Counted from the stretch's first letter, positions 14,936 through 24,089 are shown. The stretch: DNA of 58,869 nucleotides from Flavobacteriales bacterium UBA972 (GCA_002292855.1 DBBY01000043.1:4112-62980), one strand, 5' to 3'. Numbers and translations: made by a program. Notes: a model not told the origin generated them from the sequence alone.

Positions 14936-17900
14936 ATGCGAATTTTAGGCCTACTCCGCGAGGGGAAAATACCGTCGGACCAACGTGCCGTACTGAATCC
15001 GGCCCAATGCCAGGAACTGCTTAAAAGCCACCCCGACTGGGAGATTTGGCTGCAACCCAGCAGCCGTCGCGCCATTGCCGACGCAGACTATGCCGCAGCC
15101 GGATGCCGAATTGCCGAAGACCTAAGTGCTTGTGAATTAATTATTAGCGTCAAAGAAGTTCCGGTGGAGCAGCTTGTTCCGGGGGCGACGCACGTCTTCT
15201 TTAGCCACACCTACAAGCGACAAGAATACAACCGCGGCCTCCTCCAGGCCTGCCTTGACAAGAAGGTGCGCCTAATTGACTGGGAGCTTCTGCGCCGCAA
15301 GGGCAAGCGGCTCATCGGGTTTGGGGAATATGCGGGCCTGGTTGGTGCCTACGAGGCCCTTAGGGGCTGGGGAATTCAGCGCGGAACCTGGTCTTTTACT
15401 CCGGCTGCTTCGCTCGCTCGCGTGGCCGCCTTAAAATCAGAACTTGCCCAGCATGCTTGGTCGCCCGACGCTCGAGTGGTCGTCACCGGGGTTGGCCGAG
15501 TGGGCCACGGAGCCTCAGAAATGCTGCGATCCGGAGGATTTCGCGAGGTTTCTGCTGCAGATTTTTTGAAGAATCCCGTGGGACCCTGCTTCACAGTTCT
15601 TGGCGCAGAACGTTACGCAGCGCGGAAGAGCGATGGGGGCTACGACCGCGATGAATTCCGTACGAAACCCGAACTATACCGCTCGGCATTGGCTCCCTAC
15701 CTCGAAGTGGCTCAGGTTTACCTGCCCTGCCATTTTTATGCAGCGGGAGGCCCGGCGTTTTTCACCGCCAACGACCTGCTTCGCCCCGAGAACCGGCTGG
15801 AGTTTGTCGGCGACATCTCCTGCGACATAGCCGGCCCGGTGCCCTGCACGCTGCGGGCCAGCAAGGGAGAAGATCCGTTCTACGGCTGGGATCCCCGCAC
15901 GGGCCTTGAGGTTACCTTGGGAAGCCCCGGGAGCATCGGAGTTTTAGCCGTAGACAACCTGCCCAGTCAGGTTCCGGCCGACGCCACCGAGGGTTTTGGT
16001 CGCGCTTTTATCGACGAGGTATGGCCGCAGTGGCTGCAGCAAGACCCCGAAGGCATTTTGGCCGACGCTACCGAGTGCGACCATGGAGCGCTAAGGCCCG
16101 ATTTTGCCTACTTGGCCGGCTACGTTTCGGCGATGGAAACCGCCGCACCGCCTGCTGCGCTGCTTGCCGAGCGGATTGAGTCCGCACTAGAGGATGCGCT
16201 GGCCAAGCTCCGCGAGCTCGCCTCGTCACAAGAGGAGCCCACTTTTGCCAATACCGTAGTGGCTATTGAGCTCATGACCAAGGATTTGGATGCCCAAACT
16301 ACGCTGTTGTTTAATGCCTTGAGTGCCGCATCCAACGAAGAACTTCAGGCTCTGGCCCGCGAGGTCCAGCCCAAGCTCGCAGCCCTGAGCAACTCTTTGC
16401 TCACCAACGAGGCCCTCTTTAGTCGCCTTTCGGCGGTGAGCCTGCCTGCGAATGCTTCGGCCGAAGAACGCATGCTCTTGGCCCAGAGCCTCAAGGCCTT
16501 TGAACGCCACGGAGCCCGTTTGGATTCCGCTGCAAAGGCAATACTTCTTGAACTCGATCAATTTTTGGGAACCGAGAGTCTGGCCTTTAGCGATAATTTG
16601 CTGAAAGACAGTGAAACCTGGTACCATGCCCTGGCCGAAGCGCCCGCAGGATTGCCCGACTGGGCCCTGGAGCAAGCTGCCGATGCCGCAAAGCAGCATT
16701 CCCTAAGCGAAGGCTATGCGGCAACCCTGGACGCGCCGAACTACCTGGCCTTTATGACTCATGCCGACAGCCCTGCCCTGCGCGAACTGCTTTGGCGAGC
16801 CTATTCGCAGCGCGGGGCGCGGGGAGACGAGCGCGACAACCGCCAGCGCGTGCTCGACCTCGCTGCCAAGCGCCTGGAGCGAGCCCAGTTGCTCGGTTTT
16901 GCCAGCCATGCAGAGTATACGGTTGCCGAGCGCATGGCCTCTAGCCCTGAAACCATCAACGCCTTTTTGAAGGACCTGCTCGACAAGGCTCGGCCTGCAG
17001 CAGTCCGCGAAGCAGAAGATTTAAGGCAATTTGCCGCGCGCGAACTCGGATTAACGAACCTGCAGCGATGGGATTTAGCCTACGCTACCGAGCGCTATAA
17101 ATTGGCCAAGCTGGACTTTGACGACGCGGTGACCAAGCCCTACTTCCCGCTGCCGCGGGTTGAAGAATGGGTTTTTGACCTTGCGAAAAGGCTCTATGGA
17201 CTTGAGGTAAAGCCTGCTCCCCACAACCCAAGCTACCACCCCGATGCCCAGGCATGGGAGGTTTGGGACTCTTCTGCGGCCTTTGTGGCCCATCTTACCA
17301 CCGACTGGCACCCTCGCAAGGGCAAGCGGGCTGGGGCATGGATGACCTCCTACCGTTCGGCCCACACCGATGCTTCAGGACGCGAGGTGCGCCCGGTAGT
17401 GAGTCTGGTGGGTAACTTCAGCAAGCCCAGTGCCGAGGCACCCGCCCTGCTCACTTTTAACGAAGTACTCACGCTCTTTCACGAGTTTGGGCATGGCCTT
17501 CATGGAATGCTGGGCAAGGGTTCCTACGCAAGCTTGACGGGCACCAGCGTGCGTTGGGATTTTGTAGAGCTGCCCTCACAAATCATGGAAAACTGGTGCT
17601 ATGACCCGGCCGAACTGGCCATTTGGGCCCGACACTATGCCACCGGGGAGGCTATGCCTGATGACCTGGTGGAGCGTATTGCCCAAAGCCAGACCTTTTT
17701 GGAGGGTCTAGCTACCCTTCGCCAGCTCAGTTTTGCACTGCTCGACATGGCCTGGCACGACGCGCGGACCGCTCCAAGCGATCTTGCCGCCTTCGAGGCC
17801 AAGGTTTTTGAACCCCTTGACCTTTGGCCCAGCGTACCCGGGAGCTGCATTTCGTCGAGCTTTAGCCACATTTTTGCGGGCGGATACAGTGCGGGCTACT

Positions 17901-18103
17901 ACAGCTACAAATGGGCGGAAGTCTTGGACGCCGACGCCTACGGCTTCTTTAAGGAGCATCCCGACCAGGCCGCCAAGGGTTTTAGGGCCCTGCTCGAGGC
18001 TGGAGGCAGCATTGACCCCATGGAACTCTACGTGGCCTTTAGAGGGCGCAAACCCAATGCAGAAGCCCTTCTGCGCAGGGCCGGACTCGCTTTAACCGAT
18101 TGA
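14936..18103 (+). CDS. fusion: saccharopine-dehydrogenase-like oxidoreductase + M3 family oligopeptidase
   Basis: A 1055-residue single open frame with two complete-looking enzymes. Residues 1 to about 398 match the NAD-dependent saccharopine/alanine dehydrogenase-like family common in Bacteroidota: the N-terminus MRILGLLREGKIPSDQRAVL, FFSHTYKRQEYNRGLL, a Rossmann motif VVVTGVGRVGHGA at about 182-194, and a C-terminal FAYLAGYVSAM. From about residue 400 the chain is an M3 metallopeptidase (Dcp/oligopeptidase A group). Its zinc site is H849-E850-x-x-H853 with E878 as third ligand, and it ends with an intact RKPNAEALLRRAGL tail. An internal ATG at 16133 (METAAPP) would be a natural start for a separate peptidase. 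No stop codon separates the parts. It leads an operon with rsmA 3 nt later. Confidence 0.9.
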   Translation: MRILGLLREGKIPSDQRAVLNPAQCQELLKSHPDWEIWLQPSSRRAIADADYAAAGCRIAEDLSACELIISVKEVPVEQLVPGATHVFFSHTYKRQEYNRGLLQACLDKKVRLIDWELLRRKGKRLIGFGEYAGLVGAYEALRGWGIQRGTWSFTPAASLARVAALKSELAQHAWSPDARVVVTGVGRVGHGASEMLRSGGFREVSAADFLKNPVGPCFTVLGAERYAARKSDGGYDRDEFRTKPELYRSALAPYLEVAQVYLPCHFYAAGGPAFFTANDLLRPENRLEFVGDISCDIAGPVPCTLRASKGEDPFYGWDPRTGLEVTLGSPGSIGVLAVDNLPSQVPADATEGFGRAFIDEVWPQWLQQDPEGILADATECDHGALRPDFAYLAGYVSAMETAAPPAALLAERIESALEDALAKLRELASSQEEPTFANTVVAIELMTKDLDAQTTLLFNALSAASNEELQALAREVQPKLAALSNSLLTNEALFSRLSAVSLPANASAEERMLLAQSLKAFERHGARLDSAAKAILLELDQFLGTESLAFSDNLLKDSETWYHALAEAPAGLPDWALEQAADAAKQHSLSEGYAATLDAPNYLAFMTHADSPALRELLWRAYSQRGARGDERDNRQRVLDLAAKRLERAQLLGFASHAEYTVAERMASSPETINAFLKDLLDKARPAAVREAEDLRQFAARELGLTNLQRWDLAYATERYKLAKLDFDDAVTKPYFPLPRVEEWVFDLAKRLYGLEVKPAPHNPSYHPDAQAWEVWDSSAAFVAHLTTDWHPRKGKRAGAWMTSYRSAHTDASGREVRPVVSLVGNFSKPSAEAPALLTFNEVLTLFHEFGHGLHGMLGKGSYASLTGTSVRWDFVELPSQIMENWCYDPAELAIWARHYATGEAMPDDLVERIAQSQTFLEGLATLRQLSFALLDMAWHDARTAPSDLAAFEAKVFEPLDLWPSVPGSCISSSFSHIFAGGYSAGYYSYKWAEVLDADAYGFFKEHPDQAAKGFRALLEAGGSIDPMELYVAFRGRKPNAEALLRRAGLALTD

Positions 18104-18106
18104 ACC

Positions 18107-18904
18107 GTGGCAGAAATTCGCGCTAAAAAACAGCTTGGCCAGCATTTTCTCAAGGATTTAGGGGCCGCGCAACGCACCGCCCTTGCCCTGAGTCTGGCGC
18201 AGTGCAGCCAGGCCCTTGAAGTGGGGCCCGGAACCGGAGTGCTTACGCAGTACCTCCTGGAGCGTCCGCTCACCCTTTATGCCGTTGAATTGGATCGGGA
18301 GAGCATTCCCGTGCTGCTGAGCAAATTTCCGCAAATCAGTGCTCGGTTGTTTCAAGCGGACCTGCTTCGCTGGCAAGAACCCCCTGAGCTGCTCGAGGCG
18401 CCCTTTGCCTTGGTGGGTAACTTTCCCTATAATATTTCGACCCAAATTCTCTTTTGGATGCTGGAGCGCCGGAACCGAATTCCCGAAATGGTGGGCATGT
18501 TTCAGCGAGAGGTGGCCGTGCGAATTTGCAGCGGGCCGGGCAATAAGGACTACGGAATCACGAGCGTACTTGCCCAGGCCTACTACCGCTGCGAGTACCT
18601 CTTTACCCTGGAACCGGAGGCCTTTGACCCTCCGCCCCGGGTTAAGTCAGCCGTGATTCGGCTTGAGCGCTTGCCCAAAGACCCTCCCGTTCCCTACCGC
18701 GACCTTGCGCTAGTGGTTAAAACTGGCTTTGGACAGCGGCGCAAAACCCTGCGCAACGCGCTTAAATGCCTTACCTTTAGCTCGCCAGATGCGCTAGAAT
18801 CGGTGGCCAACCTGCGGGCCGAGCAGCTAGGTGTCGACCAATTCATCGCTCTGGCCCAAGCCTTGCGTCATGACTCCGACCCACACCCAAGATCTGCGCG
18901 TTGA
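18107..18904 (+). CDS. rsmA: 16S rRNA (adenine1518-N6/adenine1519-N6)-dimethyltransferase
   Basis: RsmA (KsgA) dimethylates two adjacent adenines near the 3' end of 16S rRNA during late 30S assembly. The 265-residue chain starts at GTG with AEIRAKKQLGQHFLKD, the family N-terminus. It has the SAM-binding LEVGPGTGVLT, the acidic VELDRE, and the catalytic NFPYNIST motif, followed by the substrate-recognition FDPPPRVKSAVIRLE. It starts 3 nt after the fusion gene stop, and its last 35 nt overlap the start of mgtE, which suggests translational coupling in an operon. Confidence 0.96.
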   Translation: MAEIRAKKQLGQHFLKDLGAAQRTALALSLAQCSQALEVGPGTGVLTQYLLERPLTLYAVELDRESIPVLLSKFPQISARLFQADLLRWQEPPELLEAPFALVGNFPYNISTQILFWMLERRNRIPEMVGMFQREVAVRICSGPGNKDYGITSVLAQAYYRCEYLFTLEPEAFDPPPRVKSAVIRLERLPKDPPVPYRDLALVVKTGFGQRRKTLRNALKCLTFSSPDALESVANLRAEQLGVDQFIALAQALRHDSDPHPRSAR

Positions 18905-20216
18905 ATTGCGCAACCTGCTCGCTCAAGGGCAGGACTCTGCGGTGCTCGACCTTTTGGACGGGCTTCACTCGGCCGACGTAGCTGAAATAGCAGGAGAACT
19001 CGAAATCACCGAGGTTCTTGCCATGCTTCAGCTCATGCCTGCAGAGCGCTGGACCGATATTTTAGTCTACTTTGAAGACGACGTACAGTCCGAAATCCTA
19101 GAGAATTTTACCGGCAAAGAAATCGCCGAGGTCGTACTTGAAAACATCGATTCCGACGACGCCGCCGACCTTATGGCCGACCTGTCGGACGAAAAAAAGC
19201 GCGAAGTCCTTCAAAATATTGGCGACATTGAGTACGCCAAAGACCTAGCCGACCTCCTTACCCACGCCGAAGGAACGGCCGGAGCCCTAATGGCTACCGA
19301 AATGGTCAAGGTGAACGAGAATTGGACGGTGAGCCGCTGCGTTCGCGAAATGCGTCGCCAAGCCGAAGAGGTCGAGGTGGTACACGCGGTCTATGTCATT
19401 GACGACCATGATATTTTGCTCGGATCGCTCTCGCTTAAAAAACTACTGACCACCGGAGCCAAAACGCCCATCACGGGGGTTTACGACCGGTCGGTCCGCG
19501 CCGTAACCTCGACCACCGACGAGGTCGAAGTAGCTCGAATCATGAACAAATACGACCTTTTTGTGGTGCCCGTGGTCGACGACATGGGCCGCCTGCTCGG
19601 CCGCATCATGATTGACGACATCGTGGATGTCATGCAAGAAGAAGCCGATAGCAACTACCAGCTCATGTCGGGTCTGTCGGACGACGTAGACCAAAACGAC
19701 GGCCTCTTTGCCATGACCCGAGCGCGACTGCCCTGGCTTTTGGTCGGGCTAGTGGGCGGAATCCTCACCTCGACCGTCGTCGGCCGGAACGAAGGGGAAC
19801 TGTCGCTGATTCCACAGCTTGCCTTTTTTATGCCCCTAATCGGTGCCATGGGCGGCAACGTCGGGGTACAGTCCTCGGCCATCGTCGTTCAGGGGCTTGC
19901 CAATTCCAGCCTCCCGGGCACCCTGCTGCAGCGACTTTCGAGGGAACTCGGGGTTGGACTCCTCAACGGAATGCTCTGCGCGACCGCCATTTTAGCCTAT
20001 TCCTGGGCGGCCGGACACGGGCTCATGTTTGCCGTTGCCGTCGGCAGCTCGCTTTTGAGCGTCATCATTTTTGCGAGCCTTTTTGGCACCGCCGTCCCCT
20101 GGGCCCTGAACCACTACGGTATTGATCCGGCATTGGCCACGGGTCCCTTTATAACGACAACCAACGACATCCTTGGGCTCAGTATTTACTTTGCCATCGC
20201 CAACGCCCTGCTGTAA
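18870..20216 (+). CDS. mgtE: magnesium transporter MgtE
   Basis: A 448-residue Mg2+ channel/transporter of the inner membrane. It has an N-terminal helical MgtE-N domain (LDLLDGLHSADVAEIAGEL), a pair of CBS domains at about residues 130-255 (MATEMVKVNENWTV; KYDLFVVPVVDDMGRLLGRI) that sense Mg2+, and five C-terminal membrane helices starting LPWLLVGLVGGILTS. PLIGAMGGNVGVQSS is the conserved pore segment. The ATG at 18870 is inside the end of rsmA; an extension to 18831 adds residues not resembling the family. The stop TAA shares an A with the ATG of the next gene (TAATG). Confidence 0.95.
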   Translation: MTPTHTQDLRVELRNLLAQGQDSAVLDLLDGLHSADVAEIAGELEITEVLAMLQLMPAERWTDILVYFEDDVQSEILENFTGKEIAEVVLENIDSDDAADLMADLSDEKKREVLQNIGDIEYAKDLADLLTHAEGTAGALMATEMVKVNENWTVSRCVREMRRQAEEVEVVHAVYVIDDHDILLGSLSLKKLLTTGAKTPITGVYDRSVRAVTSTTDEVEVARIMNKYDLFVVPVVDDMGRLLGRIMIDDIVDVMQEEADSNYQLMSGLSDDVDQNDGLFAMTRARLPWLLVGLVGGILTSTVVGRNEGELSLIPQLAFFMPLIGAMGGNVGVQSSAIVVQGLANSSLPGTLLQRLSRELGVGLLNGMLCATAILAYSWAAGHGLMFAVAVGSSLLSVIIFASLFGTAVPWALNHYGIDPALATGPFITTTNDILGLSIYFAIANALL

Positions 20217-21127
20217 TGAGGGCTGTGCTCGTCGACACCACCCATCCCCTTCTCGAAGAAGGTCTTGCCGGCCTGGGCTACGATCTGGTGCGCTGCTATG
20301 CATTACCTAGTGCGGACCTTCCCCTTGCCGAAGCCACAGGCCTTGTGCTTAGAGGCCGCATCAGGGTAGACGCGGACCTGCTCGACCGCGCACCCCGCTT
20401 GCGCTGGATCGCCCGCTTTGGAAGCGGAATGGAACACATAGATTGCGCTACCGCGTCCGCACGAGGAATCGCCTGCCTGAGTGCGCCCGAAGGCAACGCT
20501 AGGGCCGTTGCCGAGCATGCGCTGGGCATGCTCCTGTCGCTGACCAAGCGCCTTGCATGCGCTAACCGAGAGGTAATTGATGGTCAATGGAACCGGGCCG
20601 CAAACACCGGCTGGGAGCTTCGAGGAGCATGCATAGGCATCGTGGGCTACGGCAATACGGGACCGGCCTTTGCCGAAGTTCTCAAAGGCATGGGAATCCG
20701 CCTGCTTGCGCACGACAAGTACCGCACTGGCTTCGAGGGCGAGTCGAGCATCGAGCAGATACAGGCCGAGGCCGACGTCATTAGCTTTCACCTGCCTCTG
20801 GCAGCCGAGACCAAGGGCTACGCCGACTATAATTTTTGGAACCGTTGCCAGCGCAAACCCTGGGTAATTAACACCAGCCGTGGAAGCATTATGCCTCTTG
20901 ACGACGCCTACCGAGCGCTGCAAGAAGGGCTCATCAGCGGCCTTGCACTAGACGTTTTAGACATTGAACGGAGTAATCTCGAAGGTTTATCGGCCTTACC
21001 CGAATTTTGGAATGATTTTGTAAACCATCCTAATGTGCTGATTACGCCGCACATAGCCGGATGGAGCAGCCAAGCCTTTGCCCAAATGGCAGAAATTTTA
21101 GTAAATCGCGTCGCTAATGTTGCGTAA
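20216..21127 (+). CDS. D-isomer specific 2-hydroxyacid dehydrogenase (SerA-like)
   Basis: A 303-residue NAD-dependent dehydrogenase. The substrate domain includes IARFGSGMEHID and APEGNARAVAEHALGMLL. The Rossmann motif is GIVGYGNTGPAFAEVLKG, INTSRGSIMPLDD follows, and the catalytic His is in ITPHIAGWS. The absence of a C-terminal ACT domain separates it from long 3-phosphoglycerate dehydrogenases. Short Bacteroidota SerA homologues look like this, so phosphoserine synthesis is possible, but other 2-hydroxyacids cannot be excluded. The start overlaps the mgtE stop by 1 nt (TAATG). It closes the operon that begins at 14936. Confidence 0.9.
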   Translation: MRAVLVDTTHPLLEEGLAGLGYDLVRCYALPSADLPLAEATGLVLRGRIRVDADLLDRAPRLRWIARFGSGMEHIDCATASARGIACLSAPEGNARAVAEHALGMLLSLTKRLACANREVIDGQWNRAANTGWELRGACIGIVGYGNTGPAFAEVLKGMGIRLLAHDKYRTGFEGESSIEQIQAEADVISFHLPLAAETKGYADYNFWNRCQRKPWVINTSRGSIMPLDDAYRALQEGLISGLALDVLDIERSNLEGLSALPEFWNDFVNHPNVLITPHIAGWSSQAFAQMAEILVNRVANVA

Positions 21128-21177
21128 TGTTAATTTAGTGTTAACTTCGAGTAACATTAACTTAACATACGGACGCC

Positions 21178-21546
21178 ATGAAACAGATTTTTCTAGCTGT
21201 GGCGCTGTTGACATCCGGCTTGGTTCTTCAAGCTCAGGACCTGCGCCCCGACAACAACCCCAGTAGTAAAGAACGCATGACTATTGCCGAACTCGGCGAT
21301 CGCACGGAGTACACTAAATACTATGCGAATGGTCAGATTAAGGAACGAGGCTACTACCATAATGGCGAGCGCCACGGAATTTTTGTGTTCTACCACGAGT
21401 CGGGCAGGGTACTGATTCAAGGTCAGTACTTTCACGACAAAAAGGTCGGCACTTGGCTGACTACCTCCGCCGACCAGAGCCAGCATTACGAGTTGGTTTA
21501 TGGCCCCAATGGTCGCGTGAGCGCGCAGCTGTGGGCGGCTCAGTAG
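21178..21546 (+). CDS. small exported protein with MORN-like repeats
   Basis: A 122-residue protein with a signal peptide ending VLQAQ, followed by two or three MORN-like repeats (YYANGQIKERGYYHNGERHGIFVFYHESGRV, then a GQYFHDKKVGTW unit). Proteins of this type are often labelled YwqK-family antitoxin, but that name is misleading for an exported single-gene protein. It probably folds as a small beta-hairpin array in the periplasm or at the surface. The role is unknown. It lies alone between an AT-rich leader and a hairpin terminator. Confidence 0.8.
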   Translation: MKQIFLAVALLTSGLVLQAQDLRPDNNPSSKERMTIAELGDRTEYTKYYANGQIKERGYYHNGERHGIFVFYHESGRVLIQGQYFHDKKVGTWLTTSADQSQHYELVYGPNGRVSAQLWAAQ

Positions 21547-21571
21547 GGTCAATATTCTAATTTTATTTGCA

Positions 21572-21605
21572 AAGCCCGGCCCTGCGCCGGGTTTTGTCTT
21601 TTTAG
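21572..21605 (+). terminator. terminator after the MORN-like gene
   Basis: CCCGGC and GCCGGG form a GC-rich stem within AAGCCCGGCCCTGCGCCGGG, followed by TTTTGTCTTTTT. It separates the small gene from the outer membrane protein gene at 21655. Confidence 0.8.
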
Positions 21606-21641
21606 CCGCGCCGGTATTTTGCGGCTCCGACAGGAGGCGCG

Positions 21642-21649
21642 TATCTTCG
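21642..21649 (+). promoter_or_regulatory. -7 element for the beta-barrel protein gene
   Basis: TATCTTCG differs from TAnnTTTG at one base. A TTTTG -33 candidate lies 20 nt upstream, and only 5 nt separate it from the ATG at 21655. Confidence 0.5.
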
Positions 21650-21654
21650 CTGCT

Positions 21655-22317
21655 ATGCGTTTCTTTTACCTCATTGCTGCCCTCTCTTTGGGCGCTTCAG
21701 CCTTCGCCCAACGGTCCTTTCAGGCCATTAACCTTCGGGGCGGAACCGGAACCTCAACCTATGCCGGCGATTTTAATGGTGCATCCTTTGCCGCTGCGGC
21801 CAGTGAGGTCCGCGGTCATGCCGCTGCGAGCATTGGATTTCAGTTTCAATCCCGTTGGGAACTAGCCCTTGGACTGGCCTACGGGAGCATTTATGCGCTG
21901 TCGACCGAGGGCGTCAATGGATTCAGTGGCATCGACGTGCGTTCCAACTACCTGCAGCCCAGCCTGAGGATTCAAAACTACTCTATGCCCTACGGCCGGT
22001 ACTGGAAGCGCAACGGCACCGCACCCTATTGGTTTGGTCAAATTTCGGGCATTGTGAGCCAGTCCAGCTACAATACCACCGTTCCCTACCCGGGCGATAC
22101 CGAGTTTCACGAGGGCAGCAACTATAGCCCTGCCTACGGCGGCGGCATCGGAGTCGTGCATCGCATAAGCGAGCACTGGTCCTGGTTTGTTGAGGGCGCC
22201 CTGCAGAACCTGCCTGGCGACCGACTCGAGGGATTTGAGCGGCCCGATCAAGAGGGCGGCGACCTGCTTCTTCAGCTGCGCCTCGGAGCGCAGTACGCCA
22301 TCTATACCTGGGACTGA
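21655..22317 (+). CDS. small outer membrane beta-barrel protein (porin-family-like)
   Basis: A 220-residue exported protein with a signal peptide ending SAFAQ and alternating hydrophobic strands rich in Gly, Tyr and Trp (GGTGTSTYAGDF, GFQFQSRWELALGLAYGS, PAYGGGIGVVHRISEHWSWFVEGAL). The final strand is LLLQLRLGAQYAIY. This pattern fits 8- to 10-stranded barrels of the outer membrane protein beta-barrel families. No specific ligand can be inferred. The ATG at 21655 begins the signal peptide; the open frame to 21619 crosses the promoter. Its last 16 nt overlap, tail to tail, the end of the acyltransferase gene on the other strand. Confidence 0.82.
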   Translation: MRFFYLIAALSLGASAFAQRSFQAINLRGGTGTSTYAGDFNGASFAAAASEVRGHAAASIGFQFQSRWELALGLAYGSIYALSTEGVNGFSGIDVRSNYLQPSLRIQNYSMPYGRYWKRNGTAPYWFGQISGIVSQSSYNTTVPYPGDTEFHEGSNYSPAYGGGIGVVHRISEHWSWFVEGALQNLPGDRLEGFERPDQEGGDLLLQLRLGAQYAIYTWD

Positions 22318-24080
22318 GCGGCCTCGAGCTCCTCGAGCACCGGCCTCAGGGTTTCTTGAGGCAGGTCACTGACGTCCATATACATCAGGGCGTCGACGGT
22401 ATTGAACTCCGGATCTCGATTGAAGGCAATGACCTTGGCATTTTGACCCGCGTACTTTTTAAGGAGCACGGGGAAGCGCAATCCCCTTGGCTCGATGTCA
22501 GAAATTAGGCGGTCAAAGCGCTGCATGTCTGCCGGTTCGCTTTGGGCAATAAACTCCCTGTCGCGCTTGCGAAGCCTCAGTCGAAACCTCTTTCTCGGCC
22601 TTAAGGACCCTGCCCAGCGTTCGTCTTTAAAGTGCTGGTTTAAAAACCCGAGCATTACCGCTTGGCTATGCCGTGAATAGGAATTTGAGACCGAAACAGT
22701 GCCCAGCACATAGCGGAGCTGCCCGGGGTGGCGCAGCAGTACGTGCACAATACCCTTCCATAAAAGATAGAGGGGCATTGGCTTGAGTTGAGCCTCAGGC
22801 ACCACAAAGGCTCGGCTCATCTCGAGGGTATGGGCAAAAAGTGTGTGGCCCGAAGGGCGTATTTTAAAAAATCCGCTCAGGTAGAAGGACTTGATTCCGC
22901 CGCGCGCATAGAGCTCATGGCCCAAACCCAGGCGGTAGGCGCCCAAGATGGCCTGCTCGGATTCGCTCCACAGGATGAGGTGGTGGTATTCCGGGTCAAA
23001 GCGGTCGAGGTCGCGGGCCATGCCGCTCCCCTCGCCTACCCCCCTAAAGGTGATTTCGCGCAGTCGACCCAGCTCTTGAATCACCTGCGGAATGCTCCTT
23101 CCCTGAGCCAGATAAACCTTTAAATCGCGGTGCTGGGTCAACAAGGCCTCAAGAGCTAGGGCGCTCAGCTCGGCACTAATGACCTGGGGCGAGGCAGGAG
23201 CAGGCAGGGCATCCAGACGGCGAAGGGCAAAAAGCCGAAACTTCCAGCGCCGGGATTTGCTTGGCTTTATGGGGCGGAGCTGCCGACGGCGAAGGCGAAC
23301 CGCGGCGGCAAATTCCGCGTCGGACTGACCGGGATCGGGCTTCATGGCCTTGGCCAGACGCAGGTCAATGCTAAAAAACCATCGCGGCCGTATGGCTTCA
23401 ATGGGCAGCAAAAGGGTCCGCACGATTGGACCGAGAAGTCCGAGAAGGTAAAAGTGCCAAGACAGCGAGGCGCGAAGGTCGACGGGCATGACCGATGCCT
23501 GAACGCTGCGCAAAAAACGCTGGCTCGCCCGAGGCCAGGGCCGATCGTGAATGCCCCATGGCTTGAGGCGCCAAGCCGAAACCTCACCGGCGGGGAACAT
23601 GATTAGGCATCCGCCCTGCTCCACCCACTGCTTGGCCTCCATCAGGCCGCGCCCGGATGCGTGGGGACTTCGGTATTTGCCTTCAAAGGGATTTACCGCG
23701 ATGAGGTAGGGCTTAAGGGACTCGATGCGGTTAAGCAAGGCGTTGCCCATTACGCGAACGTCGGGCCGAACGGCCGAAATAATTTGAAGCAGGGCCAGAC
23801 CGTCCATCGCGCCAAGGGGGTGGTTTGCCGCAAAAACAAGGCCTCCGGTGCGGGGAATTCGGTCTAAGTCCGACGAAAAGTAGCGAAGTTTTATGCCCCG
23901 GGATGCGAGCAGTGCACGGGCAAATTCGGGTCCCTTGCGGTCGGCAAAACGGGCGTGCACTCGGTTGACGCGGTGCCAACCCAAAATTCCAAAAAGAATC
24001 CAAAGCAGGGCATGCGTGGCCTTGGGCCAACCCAAAAAGCCGCGCACTTCGTCGATGGAAATCAGCGGCTTGGTCTTCAT
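22302..24080 (-). CDS. bifunctional acyltransferase, PlsC-like + OlsB/GNAT-like (OlsF-type aminolipid synthase)
   Basis: A 592-residue two-domain protein. The N-terminal half is an acyltransferase with NHPLGAMDG at residues 86-94 (His87 and Asp93) and the FPAGEVS motif. The C-terminal half, from about residue 320, resembles OlsB-type GNAT N-acyltransferases (EITFRGVGEGSGMARDLDRFD, HLILW...ILGAYRLG, ELSRAF-like EMSRAFV). This order resembles OlsF, which makes ornithine or related amino-acid lipids by N-acylating the amino acid and then O-acylating the lyso-lipid. The amino acid (ornithine, glycine or other) cannot be read from sequence. It is the last gene of a - strand operon, 9 nt after lysC. 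Confidence 0.82.
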   Translation of the reverse strand: MKTKPLISIDEVRGFLGWPKATHALLWILFGILGWHRVNRVHARFADRKGPEFARALLASRGIKLRYFSSDLDRIPRTGGLVFAANHPLGAMDGLALLQIISAVRPDVRVMGNALLNRIESLKPYLIAVNPFEGKYRSPHASGRGLMEAKQWVEQGGCLIMFPAGEVSAWRLKPWGIHDRPWPRASQRFLRSVQASVMPVDLRASLSWHFYLLGLLGPIVRTLLLPIEAIRPRWFFSIDLRLAKAMKPDPGQSDAEFAAAVRLRRRQLRPIKPSKSRRWKFRLFALRRLDALPAPASPQVISAELSALALEALLTQHRDLKVYLAQGRSIPQVIQELGRLREITFRGVGEGSGMARDLDRFDPEYHHLILWSESEQAILGAYRLGLGHELYARGGIKSFYLSGFFKIRPSGHTLFAHTLEMSRAFVVPEAQLKPMPLYLLWKGIVHVLLRHPGQLRYVLGTVSVSNSYSRHSQAVMLGFLNQHFKDERWAGSLRPRKRFRLRLRKRDREFIAQSEPADMQRFDRLISDIEPRGLRFPVLLKKYAGQNAKVIAFNRDPEFNTVDALMYMDVSDLPQETLRPVLEELEAAQSQV

Positions 24081-24089
24081 GAGGCTAAG

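Noticed and set aside
21178..21546. Toxin-antitoxin module suggested by the YwqK-type repeats
   Set aside because: The protein is exported and has no neighbouring toxin gene; the antitoxin label is a naming habit of the repeat family.
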